Shown here: in pieces, positions 53,302-61,558 of the stretch
Position numbering within the stretch: the first letter of the stretch is position 1
How the letters are laid out: each line of letters opens with the position of its first letter
From: Pseudomonas viridiflava
Lineage (GTDB): Bacteria > Pseudomonadota > Gammaproteobacteria > Pseudomonadales > Pseudomonadaceae
Reading direction: 5' to 3'
Assembly: GCF_900580675.1 (NCBI RefSeq)
Contig: NZ_UTBG01000186.1
Span: 310,001 to 374,000 of the forward strand
DNA: 64,000 bases
Position numbers and translations under genes: made by a program
The notes under the pieces: model-generated
Seen by the model: only the letters and a program-made list of their open reading frames with translations
What the model was told of the DNA's origin: nothing
Database searches by the model: none

Positions 53302-54116
53302 GCGGCTTCGAGCAGTTGTTCCCCGGCAAACTGCCACGGCTGGTGATGTTCGATCTGGACGGTACGTTGATCGATTCGGTGCCGGACCTGGCGGCGGCGG
53401 TGGACGAAATGCTGCTCAAGCTGGGGCGCAAGCCGGCGGGGATCGAGTCGGTGCGTGAGTGGGTCGGCAATGGCGCGCAGATGCTGGTGCGCCGCGCCCT
53501 GGCCAACCATATCGACGCAGAAGGCGTGGATGAGGTCGAGGCCGAACACGCCCTGGAGTTGTTCAATGCCGCCTATGAAAACGGCCATGAACTGACGGTG
53601 GTCTACCCCGGTGTGCGCGACACGCTCAAATGGCTGCACAAAAAGGGCGTGGAAATGGCCCTGATCACCAACAAGCCGGAGCGCTTCGTCGCGCCGCTGT
53701 TGGACCAGATGAAAATCGGCCGGTATTTCCGCTGGATCATCGGTGGCGATACCTTGCCGCAGAAGAAACCCGACCCGGCCGCGCTGTTTTTCGTGATGAA
53801 AATGGCCAATATCCCGGCCTCCCAGTCGTTGTTTGTCGGTGATTCGCGCAGTGATGTGCAGGCCGCAAAGGCGGCTGGTGTGCAGTGCGTGGCCCTCAGT
53901 TATGGCTACAACCATGGCCGGCCGATCGCCGAAGAGTCGCCGACGCTGGTGATTGATGACCTGCGACTGTTAATCCCCGGTTGCTTGGGAGCGGGCGCTG
54001 AGATAACGTTGCCCGATATCGATCCGTCCCCTTCTGGAAATTCCATCGTGGTGGTCACTCGCAAACTCTGGATGAAAGTCATCAAGGCCCTGGCCCGCTG
54101 GCGTTGGCGCGCCTGA
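53298..54116 (+). CDS. gph: phosphoglycolate phosphatase
   Basis: This 272 aa HAD-family phosphatase removes 2-phosphoglycolate, among others formed during DNA repair. HAD motif I is FDLDGTLIDSV, and motif IV is FVGDSRSDVQAAKAAG. The C-terminal ~35 residues extend past the HAD core and end KALARWRWRA, with two Trp codons close to the stop and a hairpin just after (54126-54138). This suggests that its 3' end may serve as a leader for trpE. Confidence 0.96.
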   Translation: MSGFEQLFPGKLPRLVMFDLDGTLIDSVPDLAAAVDEMLLKLGRKPAGIESVREWVGNGAQMLVRRALANHIDAEGVDEVEAEHALELFNAAYENGHELTVVYPGVRDTLKWLHKKGVEMALITNKPERFVAPLLDQMKIGRYFRWIIGGDTLPQKKPDPAALFFVMKMANIPASQSLFVGDSRSDVQAAKAAGVQCVALSYGYNHGRPIAEESPTLVIDDLRLLIPGCLGAGAEITLPDIDPSPSGNSIVVVTRKLWMKVIKALARWRWRA

Positions 54117-54145
54117 CTGATCCTGGCCGCGCTGCGGCACGTTTG
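54072..54145 (+). promoter_or_regulatory. candidate trpE attenuator (Trp codons at gph 3' end plus hairpin)
   Basis: The last 15 codons of gph (from ATG 54072) include Trp codons at 54099 and 54105, nine nt from the stop at 54114. After ten nt GCCGC-GCT-GCGGC (54126-54138) forms a hairpin followed by ACGTTT, a weak T-tract. No separate ribosome site precedes 54072, so gph translation itself would sense Trp-tRNA. Confidence 0.35.
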
Positions 54146-54184
54146 CATACCTGACTGTTAGACCCTCACGCCACGAGGCACACC

Positions 54185-55666
54185 ATGATCCGCGAAGAAT
54201 TCCTGCGTTTGGCCGCTGCCGGCTATAACCGTATCCCCCTGGCCTGCGAAACCCTGGCCGACTTCGATACGCCGCTGTCGATCTACCTGAAACTGGCCGA
54301 CGAGCCCAACTCCTACCTGCTCGAATCGGTGCAGGGCGGCGAAAAATGGGGCCGTTACTCGATCATCGGCCTGCCGTGCCGCACCGTGCTGCGGGTGCAC
54401 GACCATCATGTGAGCATCACCCATGATGGCGTCGAGATCGAAAGCCATGACGTAGAAGACCCGCTGGCCTTTGTCGAAACCTTCAAGGCGCGCTATAACG
54501 TGCCGACCATTCCTGGCCTGCCGCGTTTCAACGGCGGCCTGGTGGGGTATTTCGGCTACGACTGCGTACGCTATGTGGAAAAACGCCTGGGCAAATGCCC
54601 GAACCCGGACCCGCTGGGTGTGCCGGACATTCTGCTGATGGTTTCCGATGCCGTGGTGGTGTTCGACAACCTCGCCGGCAAGATGCACGCCATCGTGCTG
54701 GCCGACCCTTCGCAGCCCGAGGCCTTCGAGCAAGGCCTGGCCAGCCTCGAAGCGCTGCTGGAAAAACTGCGCCAGCCGATCACCCCGCGTCGCGGCCTGG
54801 ACCTCAGCCGTCCACCGGCCGCCGACCCGATCTTCCGTTCAAGCTTTACCCAGGATGACTACGAGCGCGCGGTCGATACGATCAAGGAATACATCCTCGC
54901 CGGTGACTGCATGCAGGTCGTACCGTCGCAGCGCATGTCCATCGATTTCAAGGCCGCACCGATCGACCTGTACCGCGCGCTGCGTTGCTTCAACCCGACG
55001 CCGTACATGTACTTCTTCAACTTCGGCGACTTCCACGTGGTGGGCAGTTCGCCGGAAGTGCTGGTGCGTGTCGAAGACAACCTGATCACCGTGCGCCCGA
55101 TTGCCGGTACACGCCCGCGTGGCGCGACCGAAGAAGCGGATCTGGCGCTGGAAGAAGACCTGTTGAGCGACGACAAGGAAATCGCCGAACACCTGATGCT
55201 CATCGACCTGGGCCGCAATGACACCGGGCGCGTTTCTGAAATCGGTTCGGTGAAGCTCACCGAGAAAATGGTGATCGAGCGCTACTCCAACGTGATGCAC
55301 ATCGTGTCCAACGTCACCGGCCAGCTGAAAGCCGGCTTGACTGCGATGGACGCGCTGCGCGCAATCCTGCCGGCGGGCACCTTGTCGGGCGCGCCGAAAA
55401 TTCGTGCGATGGAAATCATCGACGAGCTGGAGCCGGTCAAGCGTGGTGTCTACGGCGGCGCCGTGGGGTATTTCGCCTGGAACGGCAACATGGACACCGC
55501 CATTGCGATCCGCACGGCCGTGATCAAGGACGGGGAGCTGCATGTGCAGGCCGGTGGCGGGATTGTCGCCGACTCGGTGCCGGCCCTCGAATGGGAAGAA
55601 ACCCTGAACAAGCGCCGCGCGATGTTCCGCGCCGTTGCGCTGGCTGAACAGACCCCCAATTCCTGA
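54185..55666 (+). CDS. trpE: anthranilate synthase component I
   Basis: This 493 aa chorismate-utilising enzyme forms anthranilate with TrpG. The N-terminal domain carries the feedback motif LLES (SYLLESVQGG, about residue 38-47). Catalytic motifs are QVVPSQRMS, YMYFFNFGD, GTRPRGATEEADL and LPAGTLSGAPKIRAME. It lies 68 nt after gph and just 10 nt before trpG, so trpEGDC reads as one cluster here, whereas P. putida has genes between trpE and trpG (recalled). Confidence 0.98.
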   Translation: MIREEFLRLAAAGYNRIPLACETLADFDTPLSIYLKLADEPNSYLLESVQGGEKWGRYSIIGLPCRTVLRVHDHHVSITHDGVEIESHDVEDPLAFVETFKARYNVPTIPGLPRFNGGLVGYFGYDCVRYVEKRLGKCPNPDPLGVPDILLMVSDAVVVFDNLAGKMHAIVLADPSQPEAFEQGLASLEALLEKLRQPITPRRGLDLSRPPAADPIFRSSFTQDDYERAVDTIKEYILAGDCMQVVPSQRMSIDFKAAPIDLYRALRCFNPTPYMYFFNFGDFHVVGSSPEVLVRVEDNLITVRPIAGTRPRGATEEADLALEEDLLSDDKEIAEHLMLIDLGRNDTGRVSEIGSVKLTEKMVIERYSNVMHIVSNVTGQLKAGLTAMDALRAILPAGTLSGAPKIRAMEIIDELEPVKRGVYGGAVGYFAWNGNMDTAIAIRTAVIKDGELHVQAGGGIVADSVPALEWEETLNKRRAMFRAVALAEQTPNS

Positions 55667-55676
55667 GGTTTCCCCC

Positions 55677-56270
55677 ATGTTGCTGATGATTGATAACTAC
55701 GACTCCTTTACCTACAACGTCGTGCAGTACCTGGGCGAGCTGGGTGCCGAGGTCAAGGTGGTGCGCAACGACGAACTGACCGTGGCCGAAATCGCCGCCC
55801 TGAACCCGGAGCGCATCGTGGTTTCGCCGGGCCCGTGCACGCCGAGCGAGGCGGGTGTTTCCATCGAGGCCATCAAGTATTTCGCCGGCAAGCTGCCTAT
55901 CCTCGGCGTGTGCCTGGGGCATCAGTCCATTGGCCAGGCCTTTGGCGGCGACGTGGTGCGTGCGCGCCAGGTGATGCACGGCAAGACCAGCCCGGTATTC
56001 CATAAGGACCTGGGCGTCTTCCAGGCACTCAACAACCCGGTAACCGTGACCCGCTACCACTCGCTGGTGGTCAAGCGCGAAACCCTGCCGGACTGCCTGG
56101 AACTGACTGCATGGACCCAGCTGGAAGACGGCTCGGTCGATGAGATCATGGGCCTGCGCCACAAGACACTGAATATCGAAGGGGTGCAGTTTCACCCCGA
56201 GTCGATACTGACCGAGCAGGGCTACGAGCTGTTCGCCAACTTTCTCAAGCAGAGCGGCGGCACGCGCTAA
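55677..56270 (+). CDS. trpG: anthranilate synthase component II (glutamine amidotransferase)
   Basis: This class I glutamine amidotransferase (197 aa) supplies ammonia to TrpE. It begins MLLMIDNYDSFTYNVVQYLG; the nucleophile Cys is in LGVCLGHQSIGQAFGG and the His/Glu pair in VQFHPESILTEQG. The ATG at 55677 is preferred; an upstream in-frame start lies within trpE. Confidence 0.98.
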   Translation: MLLMIDNYDSFTYNVVQYLGELGAEVKVVRNDELTVAEIAALNPERIVVSPGPCTPSEAGVSIEAIKYFAGKLPILGVCLGHQSIGQAFGGDVVRARQVMHGKTSPVFHKDLGVFQALNNPVTVTRYHSLVVKRETLPDCLELTAWTQLEDGSVDEIMGLRHKTLNIEGVQFHPESILTEQGYELFANFLKQSGGTR

Positions 56271-56279
56271 GGACTTTCC

Positions 56280-57329
56280 ATGGATATCAAGACTGCCCTG
56301 AGCCGTATCGTCGGCCATCTGGACCTGAGCACCGCTGAAATGAGCGATGTCATGCGCGAAATCATGACAGGCCAGTGCACGGACGCGCAGATCGGCGCGT
56401 TCATGATGGCCATGCGCATGAAGAGCGAGAGCATCGACGAGATCGTCGGCGCCGTTTCGGTCATGCGTGAGCTGGCGGACAAGGTCGAGCTCAAGACCCT
56501 TGACGGTGTGGTGGATGTGGTCGGCACCGGTGGCGACGGTGCGAATATTTTCAACGTGTCGACAGCGTCCTCCTTTGTCGTGGCGGCGGCCGGTTGCACC
56601 GTGGCCAAGCACGGTAACCGTGCAGTGTCGGGCAAGAGCGGCAGTGCCGACCTGCTGGAAGCGGCCGGCATCTACCTGAACCTGACGCCGGTACAGGTTG
56701 CGCGCTGCATCGACAACGTCGGCATCGGCTTTATGTTTGCCCAGTCGCACCACGGTGCGATGAAGCACGCGGCCGGCCCGCGCAAGGACCTTGGCCTGCG
56801 CACCCTGTTCAACATGCTCGGCCCGCTTACGAATCCGGCCGGTGTGAAACACCAGGTAGTCGGCGTCTTCAGCCAGGCGCTGTGCCGCCCGTTGGCAGAA
56901 GTATTGCAGCGCATGGGCAGCAAGCATGTGCTGGTGGTGCACTCCAAGGACGGCCTGGACGAATTCAGCCTGGCGGCGCCGACCTTTGTTGCAGAGTTGA
57001 AGAACGACCAGATCACCGAATACTGGGTCGAGCCTGAAGATTTGGGTATGAAGAGCCAGAGCCTGCACGGCCTGGCGGTGGAGAGCCCGGCGGCTTCGCT
57101 GGAACTGATTCGCGATGCCCTGGGGCGTCGCAAGACCGAGAACGGTCAAAAAGCTGCGGAAATGATCGTACTTAACGCAGGCGCGGCACTTTACGCGGCC
57201 GACCATGCCTATAGTCTTAAGGAAGGTGTGGCCTTGGCTCATGACGCGCTGCACACCGGTCTGGCTCGCGAAAAACTCGAAGAGCTGGGAGCATTCACCG
57301 CTGTATTCAAGATGGAGAATGAGGGATGA
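56280..57329 (+). CDS. trpD: anthranilate phosphoribosyltransferase
   Basis: This 349 aa enzyme couples anthranilate to PRPP. Signatures are VVGTGGDGANIFNVSTASSF (PRPP binding), AKHGNRAVSGKSGSADLLEA and NMLGPLTNPAGVKHQVVGVF. It overlaps trpC by 4 nt. Confidence 0.98.
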   Translation: MDIKTALSRIVGHLDLSTAEMSDVMREIMTGQCTDAQIGAFMMAMRMKSESIDEIVGAVSVMRELADKVELKTLDGVVDVVGTGGDGANIFNVSTASSFVVAAAGCTVAKHGNRAVSGKSGSADLLEAAGIYLNLTPVQVARCIDNVGIGFMFAQSHHGAMKHAAGPRKDLGLRTLFNMLGPLTNPAGVKHQVVGVFSQALCRPLAEVLQRMGSKHVLVVHSKDGLDEFSLAAPTFVAELKNDQITEYWVEPEDLGMKSQSLHGLAVESPAASLELIRDALGRRKTENGQKAAEMIVLNAGAALYAADHAYSLKEGVALAHDALHTGLAREKLEELGAFTAVFKMENEG

Positions 57330-58162
57330 GTGTGCCGACCGTTCTGGAAAAAATCCTGGCCCGCAAGGCTGAAGAAGTTGCCGAACGCCGTGCCCGCGTG
57401 AGCCTCGCCGAGCTGGAAGCGCAGGCAAAGGCCGCTGACGCACCGCGTGGTTTTGCCAATGCGTTGATCGCCCAGGCCAAGCTCAAACAGCCTGCCGTGA
57501 TTGCTGAAATCAAGAAAGCTTCGCCGAGCAAGGGCGTGATTCGCGAGATCTTCATTCCTGAAGAGATTGCCAAGAGCTACGAGAAGGGCGGCGCGACTTG
57601 CCTGTCTGTGTTGACCGATATCGACTATTTTCAGGGCTCCGACCTGTTCCTGCAGCAGGCCCGCGCCGCGTGCAAGCTGCCGGTGATCCGCAAGGACTTC
57701 ATGGTCGACCCGTACCAGATCGTCGAAGCCCGGGCCCTGGGCGCCGACTGCGTGCTGCTGATCGTCTCCGCCCTGGATGACGTGAAGATGGCCGAGCTGG
57801 CGGCTGTGGCCAAAAGCGTCGGCCTGGATGTGCTGGTGGAAGTGCACGACGGTGATGAACTGGAACGTGCGCTGAAAACCCTCGATACACCGCTGGTGGG
57901 CGTCAACAACCGTAACCTGCACACCTTTGAAGTCAGCCTGGAAAATACCCTCGACCTGCTGCCGCGAATTCCGCGCGACCGCCTGGTGATCACCGAAAGT
58001 GGCATCGTCAACCGTGCCGACGTGGAGCTGATGGAAATCAGCGGGGTGTACTCGTTCCTGGTGGGCGAGACCTTCATGCGCGCCGAGAACCCGGGGGCGG
58101 AACTTCAACGCCTGTTCTTCCCGGAGCGTGGCGTGGCGGTGAGCGGTTCGACGCTGGACTGA
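57326..58162 (+). CDS. trpC: indole-3-glycerol phosphate synthase
   Basis: This 278 aa monofunctional TrpC (no PRAI domain, as usual in Pseudomonas) has IAEIKKASPSKGVIR, VIRKDFMVDPYQIVEARALG, and ESGIVNRADVELM. It closes the indole ring in the Trp pathway. It ends the trpEGDC cluster and is followed by a REPIN. Confidence 0.98.
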   Translation: MSVPTVLEKILARKAEEVAERRARVSLAELEAQAKAADAPRGFANALIAQAKLKQPAVIAEIKKASPSKGVIREIFIPEEIAKSYEKGGATCLSVLTDIDYFQGSDLFLQQARAACKLPVIRKDFMVDPYQIVEARALGADCVLLIVSALDDVKMAELAAVAKSVGLDVLVEVHDGDELERALKTLDTPLVGVNNRNLHTFEVSLENTLDLLPRIPRDRLVITESGIVNRADVELMEISGVYSFLVGETFMRAENPGAELQRLFFPERGVAVSGSTLD

Positions 58163-58197
58163 TGTGAAACGCGCTCGACAGTTGAAATGCTGTCAAA

Positions 58198-58286
58198 TGT
58201 GGGAGCGGGCTTGCTCGCGAATGCGGTGGGTCAGTTAAAGATATATTGACTGACACTGCGCTTTCGCGAGCAAGCCCGCTCCCACA
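58198..58286. repeat. REPIN after trpC
   Basis: TGTGGGAGCGGGCTTGCTCG is mirrored by CGAGCAAGCCCGCTCCCACA over 89 bp. The inner spacer has GGTCAGTTAAAG and ATTGACTGACAC, themselves near-complementary. Confidence 0.95.
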
Positions 58287-58322
58287 TTGGGGTTTGTGTT
58301 TACTTCTATAGGTGGGTGTTTG

Positions 58323-59018
58323 ATGACGAAGCCGATAGCGATGACTGTCGAAGCCGGGCTTGCCGCCGAGCAGGACTTGCTGGCGGCCGTTTGCGCGGGT
58401 GAGCGGGCGTTTGGCCTGCTGTTCTGGCAGCCCATCGACCTAGCCCTGGTGATGCCACGCCGCTTGAGCCGGTTGCCGGCATTTGACGCGGCCAGCCAAG
58501 TCTCGGCGGACGCCGGTTGGCCGGTATTGCTGCGCGAAACCGGTGGCGAGCCGGTGCCGCAATCGAGCGCCACGGTGAATATCGCGCTGGTCTACGCGCC
58601 GCCGCGCAGTGAAGGCGATCAGGGCCGTATCGAAACCGGTTACCAGCGTTTATGCCAGCCGATTTGTGATTTGCTGATTGAGCTGGGCGGCGATGCTTCG
58701 GTCGGTGAAATCGACGGGGCGTTCTGCGACGGTCGCTACAACGTCAACCTCAACGGTCGCAAGATGGTCGGCACGGCCCAGCGCTGGCGCCAGAGTGGCG
58801 GCCGCCCGGTAGGGCTGGTGCACGGTGCCTTGTTGTTGGAGAACGACCGCGAGGAACTGATCGCGGCGGTCAATCGCTTCAATCAGGCCTGTGGCCTTGA
58901 CCAGCGGGTACGGGCCGACAGCCATATCGCGCTGCATGAAGCCTTCCCCGCGCCGGACGCCATCAGTCGGCTGGACATCCTGTACCGTCAAATGCTCGCC
59001 AGCTTCCTGCCGGCTTAA
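58323..59018 (+). CDS. lipoate-protein ligase A-like (BPL/LPL family)
   Basis: This 231 aa protein from ATG 58323 (AGGTGGG upstream) has the biotin/lipoate ligase fold with DGRYNVNLNGRKMVGTAQRW, where Lys corresponds to the acyl-adenylate-contacting lysine of LplA. It is shorter than E. coli LplA (338 aa), as it lacks the C-terminal accessory domain, so it may transfer rather than activate lipoate, or act on octanoate. Its TAA shares bases with the stop of the convergent Vfr gene. Confidence 0.88.
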   Translation: MTKPIAMTVEAGLAAEQDLLAAVCAGERAFGLLFWQPIDLALVMPRRLSRLPAFDAASQVSADAGWPVLLRETGGEPVPQSSATVNIALVYAPPRSEGDQGRIETGYQRLCQPICDLLIELGGDASVGEIDGAFCDGRYNVNLNGRKMVGTAQRWRQSGGRPVGLVHGALLLENDREELIAAVNRFNQACGLDQRVRADSHIALHEAFPAPDAISRLDILYRQMLASFLPA

Positions 59019-59659
59019 CGGGTACCGAACACCACCATTGTCTTGCCTTTGACGTTCACCAGGTTGCGCTCTTCCAGATCCTTGAGCACGCGGCCGACCA
59101 TCTCCCGTGAACAGCCGACAATGCGCCCGATTTCCTGGCGGGTGACTTTGATTTGCATGCCGTCGGGATGGGTCATGGCGTCGGGCTGCTTGCACAACTC
59201 CAGCAAGCAGCGGGCGACGCGGCCGGTGACGTCGAAGAACGCGAGGTCGCCGACCTTACGCGTGGTGTCGCGCAGGCGCTGGGCGATCTGGCCGCTCAGG
59301 GCGTAAAGAATGTCCGGATCCTGCTGGGCCAATTCGCGAAACTTGGTGTAACTGATCTCGGCCACTTCGCATTCAATCTTGGCCCGCACCCAGGCGCTGC
59401 GTTCCTGCTCCTTGCCGGCTTGTTCAAACAGCCCCAGCTCGCCAAAGAAATCCCCGGTGTTCAGGTAAGCGATGATCATTTCACGGCCGTCTTCATCCTC
59501 GATCAGGATGGTGACCGAGCCTTTGATAATGAAGAACAGCGTTTCTGAGCGCTCGCCCGCGCAGATGATGTTGTGCTTGGCGGGATAACGCCGGCGCTGG
59601 CAGTGCATCAGCAGCTTGTCGAGATTCTTGATCTTGGGTATGGGCGTAAGGGCAACCAT
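59015..59659 (-). CDS. vfr: Vfr/Crp-family cAMP-responsive regulator
   Basis: Start at ATG 59659 (MVALTPIPKIKNLDKLL) gives 214 aa, exactly the length of Vfr; upstream starts would add 28 atypical residues. The cAMP pocket is seen in GDFFGELGLFE and QERSAWVRAK, and the C-terminal HTH in TRQEIGRIVGCSREMVGRVLKDLEE. In pseudomonads it is a global regulator (virulence in P. aeruginosa, some catabolism elsewhere). It is divergent from osmC, with a palindrome 55 nt upstream of its start. Confidence 0.96.
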   Translation of the reverse strand: MVALTPIPKIKNLDKLLMHCQRRRYPAKHNIICAGERSETLFFIIKGSVTILIEDEDGREMIIAYLNTGDFFGELGLFEQAGKEQERSAWVRAKIECEVAEISYTKFRELAQQDPDILYALSGQIAQRLRDTTRKVGDLAFFDVTGRVARCLLELCKQPDAMTHPDGMQIKVTRQEIGRIVGCSREMVGRVLKDLEERNLVNVKGKTMVVFGTR

Positions 59660-59714
59660 GGTTGTATCCCGAAAAGGCAGCGCGGTCGGAGTTGTTGTAG
59701 CCATTGGTATCGGC

Positions 59715-59744
59715 ATTGATACGAATTGTATAAATGGTATCAAT
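59715..59744 (-). promoter_or_regulatory. 30-bp inverted repeat upstream of vfr
   Basis: ATTGATAC (59715-59722) and GTATCAAT (59737-59744) are perfect complements separated by 14 nt of AT-rich DNA. On the minus strand TTGATA could serve as -35, with TATCAA 16 nt later as a weak -10. It could be a promoter plus operator for vfr. Confidence 0.45.
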
Positions 59745-59900
59745 TAGCCATCGAATTGGCGCCAGCTTACCAGACACATTCTGTCTCGATTAGCCAATTT
59801 GCCGGGGAAACCCTGCGATTGATCACTTTGACGGGAAACGCAGCCGCTGGCGGGGCCTGTGCTAAGCTGGCGACCCTTTTTTAGCAGTGGAGTCTGGGCG

Positions 59901-60323
59901 ATGAAGGCACGCATCCAATGGGCGGGCGAAGCCATGTTCCTCGGTGAGTCGGGCAGTGGCCATGTGGTGGTCATGGATGGACCGCCGGAAGCCGGTGGCC
60001 GTAACCTGGGCGTACGCCCGATGGAAATGCTCCTGCTGGGTGTAGGCGGTTGCAGCAATTTCGACGTGGTCAGCATCCTGAAAAAGTCTCGCCAGGCCGT
60101 GGAAAGCTGCGAAGCGTTCCTGGAAGCCGAGCGCGCCACTGAAGATCCCAAGGTATTCACCAAGATCCACATGCATTTCGTGGTGAAGGGCCGGGCGCTG
60201 AAAGAAGCCCAGGTCAAACGGGCCATTGAGCTGTCGGCCGAGAAGTATTGCTCGGCCTCGATCATGCTCGGCGCCGCGGGTGTGGCGATCACCCATGATT
60301 ACGAAATTATCGAGTTGGGTTAA
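59901..60323 (+). CDS. OsmC-family peroxiredoxin-like protein
   Basis: This 140 aa protein starts at ATG 59901 (MKARIQWAGEAMFLG), with GGAG upstream. The two Cys typical of OsmC/Ohr are present in GVGGCSNFDVVSIL and AEKYCSASIMLG, suggesting reduction of organic hydroperoxides. It is divergent from vfr, as in other pseudomonads (PP_0425 position, recalled). Confidence 0.94.
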   Translation: MKARIQWAGEAMFLGESGSGHVVVMDGPPEAGGRNLGVRPMEMLLLGVGGCSNFDVVSILKKSRQAVESCEAFLEAERATEDPKVFTKIHMHFVVKGRALKEAQVKRAIELSAEKYCSASIMLGAAGVAITHDYEIIELG

Positions 60324-60346
60324 CCGCTGGAATTGGCAGGCAAAAA

Positions 60347-60376
60347 GAAAGGGCGCTTTGAAGGCGCCCTTTTTTG
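60347..60376. terminator. bidirectional terminator between osmC and coq7
   Basis: AAGGGCGC-(TTTGAAG)-GCGCCCTT with flanking A and T runs lies between the two convergent genes and can serve both. Confidence 0.9.
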
Positions 60377-60389
60377 TGGGTCAGAGACT

Positions 60390-61037
60390 TTAAATCCGGT
60401 AGGTGCTTTTAGTCATGACCTTGGCCAACACACTCATGCCAAACCGCACCGGCGCCGGGAAGCGGAAACCGCCGGCATCCAGCGCGCTTTCCGCGTGGTG
60501 TTCTTCATCAATGCGCATCTGCTCAAGAATCGCCCGGGACTTTTCGTCTTCGGCCGGCAATTGTTCCAGGTGCTCATCCAGGTGCTTGCACACTTGATGC
60601 TCAGTCGCCGCGACAAAGCCCAGGCTGACCTTGTCGCTGATCAAGCCGGCAGCCGCGCCGATGCCAAACGACAAGCCATAGAACAAGGGGTTGAGCACGC
60701 TGGGGTGGCTACCCAGTTGGCGGATGCGTTGTTCGCACCAGGCCAGGTGGTCGATTTCTTCCTCGGCCGCGTGCTCCATGGCCGCGCGTACCTGTGGCAG
60801 CTTGGCGGTCAGGGCCTGGCCCTGGTACAGCGCCTGGGCACAGACTTCGCCGGTATGGTTGATGCGCATCAGGCCGGCGACATGGCGGGTCTCGGTGTCG
60901 CTCATCTGTGCTTCGGGCTGCACGATGGCGGGTGACGGGCGGTACGGTTGGCCGCTGAAGGGCAGCAACGTACGCATGGCCATGTCGGCTTGCAGCAACA
61001 GACGGTCAATCGGCGAGTAGTGACGTTGGGTAGTCAT
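60390..61037 (-). CDS. coq7: Coq7, demethoxyubiquinone hydroxylase
   Basis: This 215 aa di-iron hydroxylase performs the penultimate ring hydroxylation in ubiquinone synthesis. Ligand motifs are NHTGEVCAQALYQGQ, EEEIDHLAWCEQRI, EHQVCKHLDEHL and RIDEEHHAE. The Coq7 type replaces UbiF in Pseudomonas. It begins at ATG 61037; the HIT gene lies upstream on the same strand beyond a 137-nt gap with a REP-like repeat. Confidence 0.96.
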   Translation of the reverse strand: MTTQRHYSPIDRLLLQADMAMRTLLPFSGQPYRPSPAIVQPEAQMSDTETRHVAGLMRINHTGEVCAQALYQGQALTAKLPQVRAAMEHAAEEEIDHLAWCEQRIRQLGSHPSVLNPLFYGLSFGIGAAAGLISDKVSLGFVAATEHQVCKHLDEHLEQLPAEDEKSRAILEQMRIDEEHHAESALDAGGFRFPAPVRFGMSVLAKVMTKSTYRI

Positions 61038-61115
61038 GCTGACCTCCGGAAAGAATCTCGGCGGCCAGTTTACCGCAAGAGAGGGCGAAGCGTTTGCGCT
61101 GAGTCAATTTGCCCC

Positions 61116-61169
61116 TGTGGCGAGGGAGCTTGCTCCCGTTCAACTGCGAAGCAGTTGCAAGCTCCCACC
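61116..61169. repeat. degenerate REP/REPIN of a second type
   Basis: TGTGGCGAGGGAGCTTGCTC is followed by AACTGC-GAA-GCAGTT and GCAAGCTCCCACC. The 10-bp arms GGGAGCTTGC and GCAAGCTCCC are perfect complements around the inner hairpin. It is shorter than the other REPINs. Confidence 0.85.
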
Positions 61170-61174
61170 GAAAA

Positions 61175-61513
61175 TCAGCCCGGCGGCCAGTTCATCTGGC
61201 GCTGACCCAGCACATGCATATGGATGTGGTAAACGGTCTGCCCGCCGTCTTCGTTGCAGTTCATGACCACACGGAAACCCTTCTCGCAACCCAGTTCCAC
61301 GGCCAGGCGTTGAGCGGTGAACAGGATATGGCCGGCGAGGGCCTTGTCGTCCTCGGTCAGGTCATTGAGGGTGCGGATGGGTTTTTTCGGAATGACCAGA
61401 AAATGCACCGGCGCCTGGGGGGCGATGTCGTGGAAGGCCAGGACTTGGTCGTCCTCGAAGATGATCTTCGCGGGTATTTCTCTGTTGATGATCTTGGTGA
61501 ACAGAGTATCCAC
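61175..61513 (-). CDS. HIT-family (histidine triad) nucleotide-binding protein
   Basis: This 112 aa protein has the triad HIHMHV at the C-terminus (YHIHMHVLGQRQ), with N-terminal FTKIINREIPAKIIFEDD typical of HINT/HinT purine nucleoside phosphoramidases. The presence of apaH elsewhere in the window is unrelated. It is separated from the SDR gene by 45 nt. Confidence 0.95.
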   Translation of the reverse strand: MDTLFTKIINREIPAKIIFEDDQVLAFHDIAPQAPVHFLVIPKKPIRTLNDLTEDDKALAGHILFTAQRLAVELGCEKGFRVVMNCNEDGGQTVYHIHMHVLGQRQMNWPPG

Positions 61514-61558
61514 AGCTGTTTCTCCATATGAAAGGGCAGGGTGAGTGTACTCAGCCGG

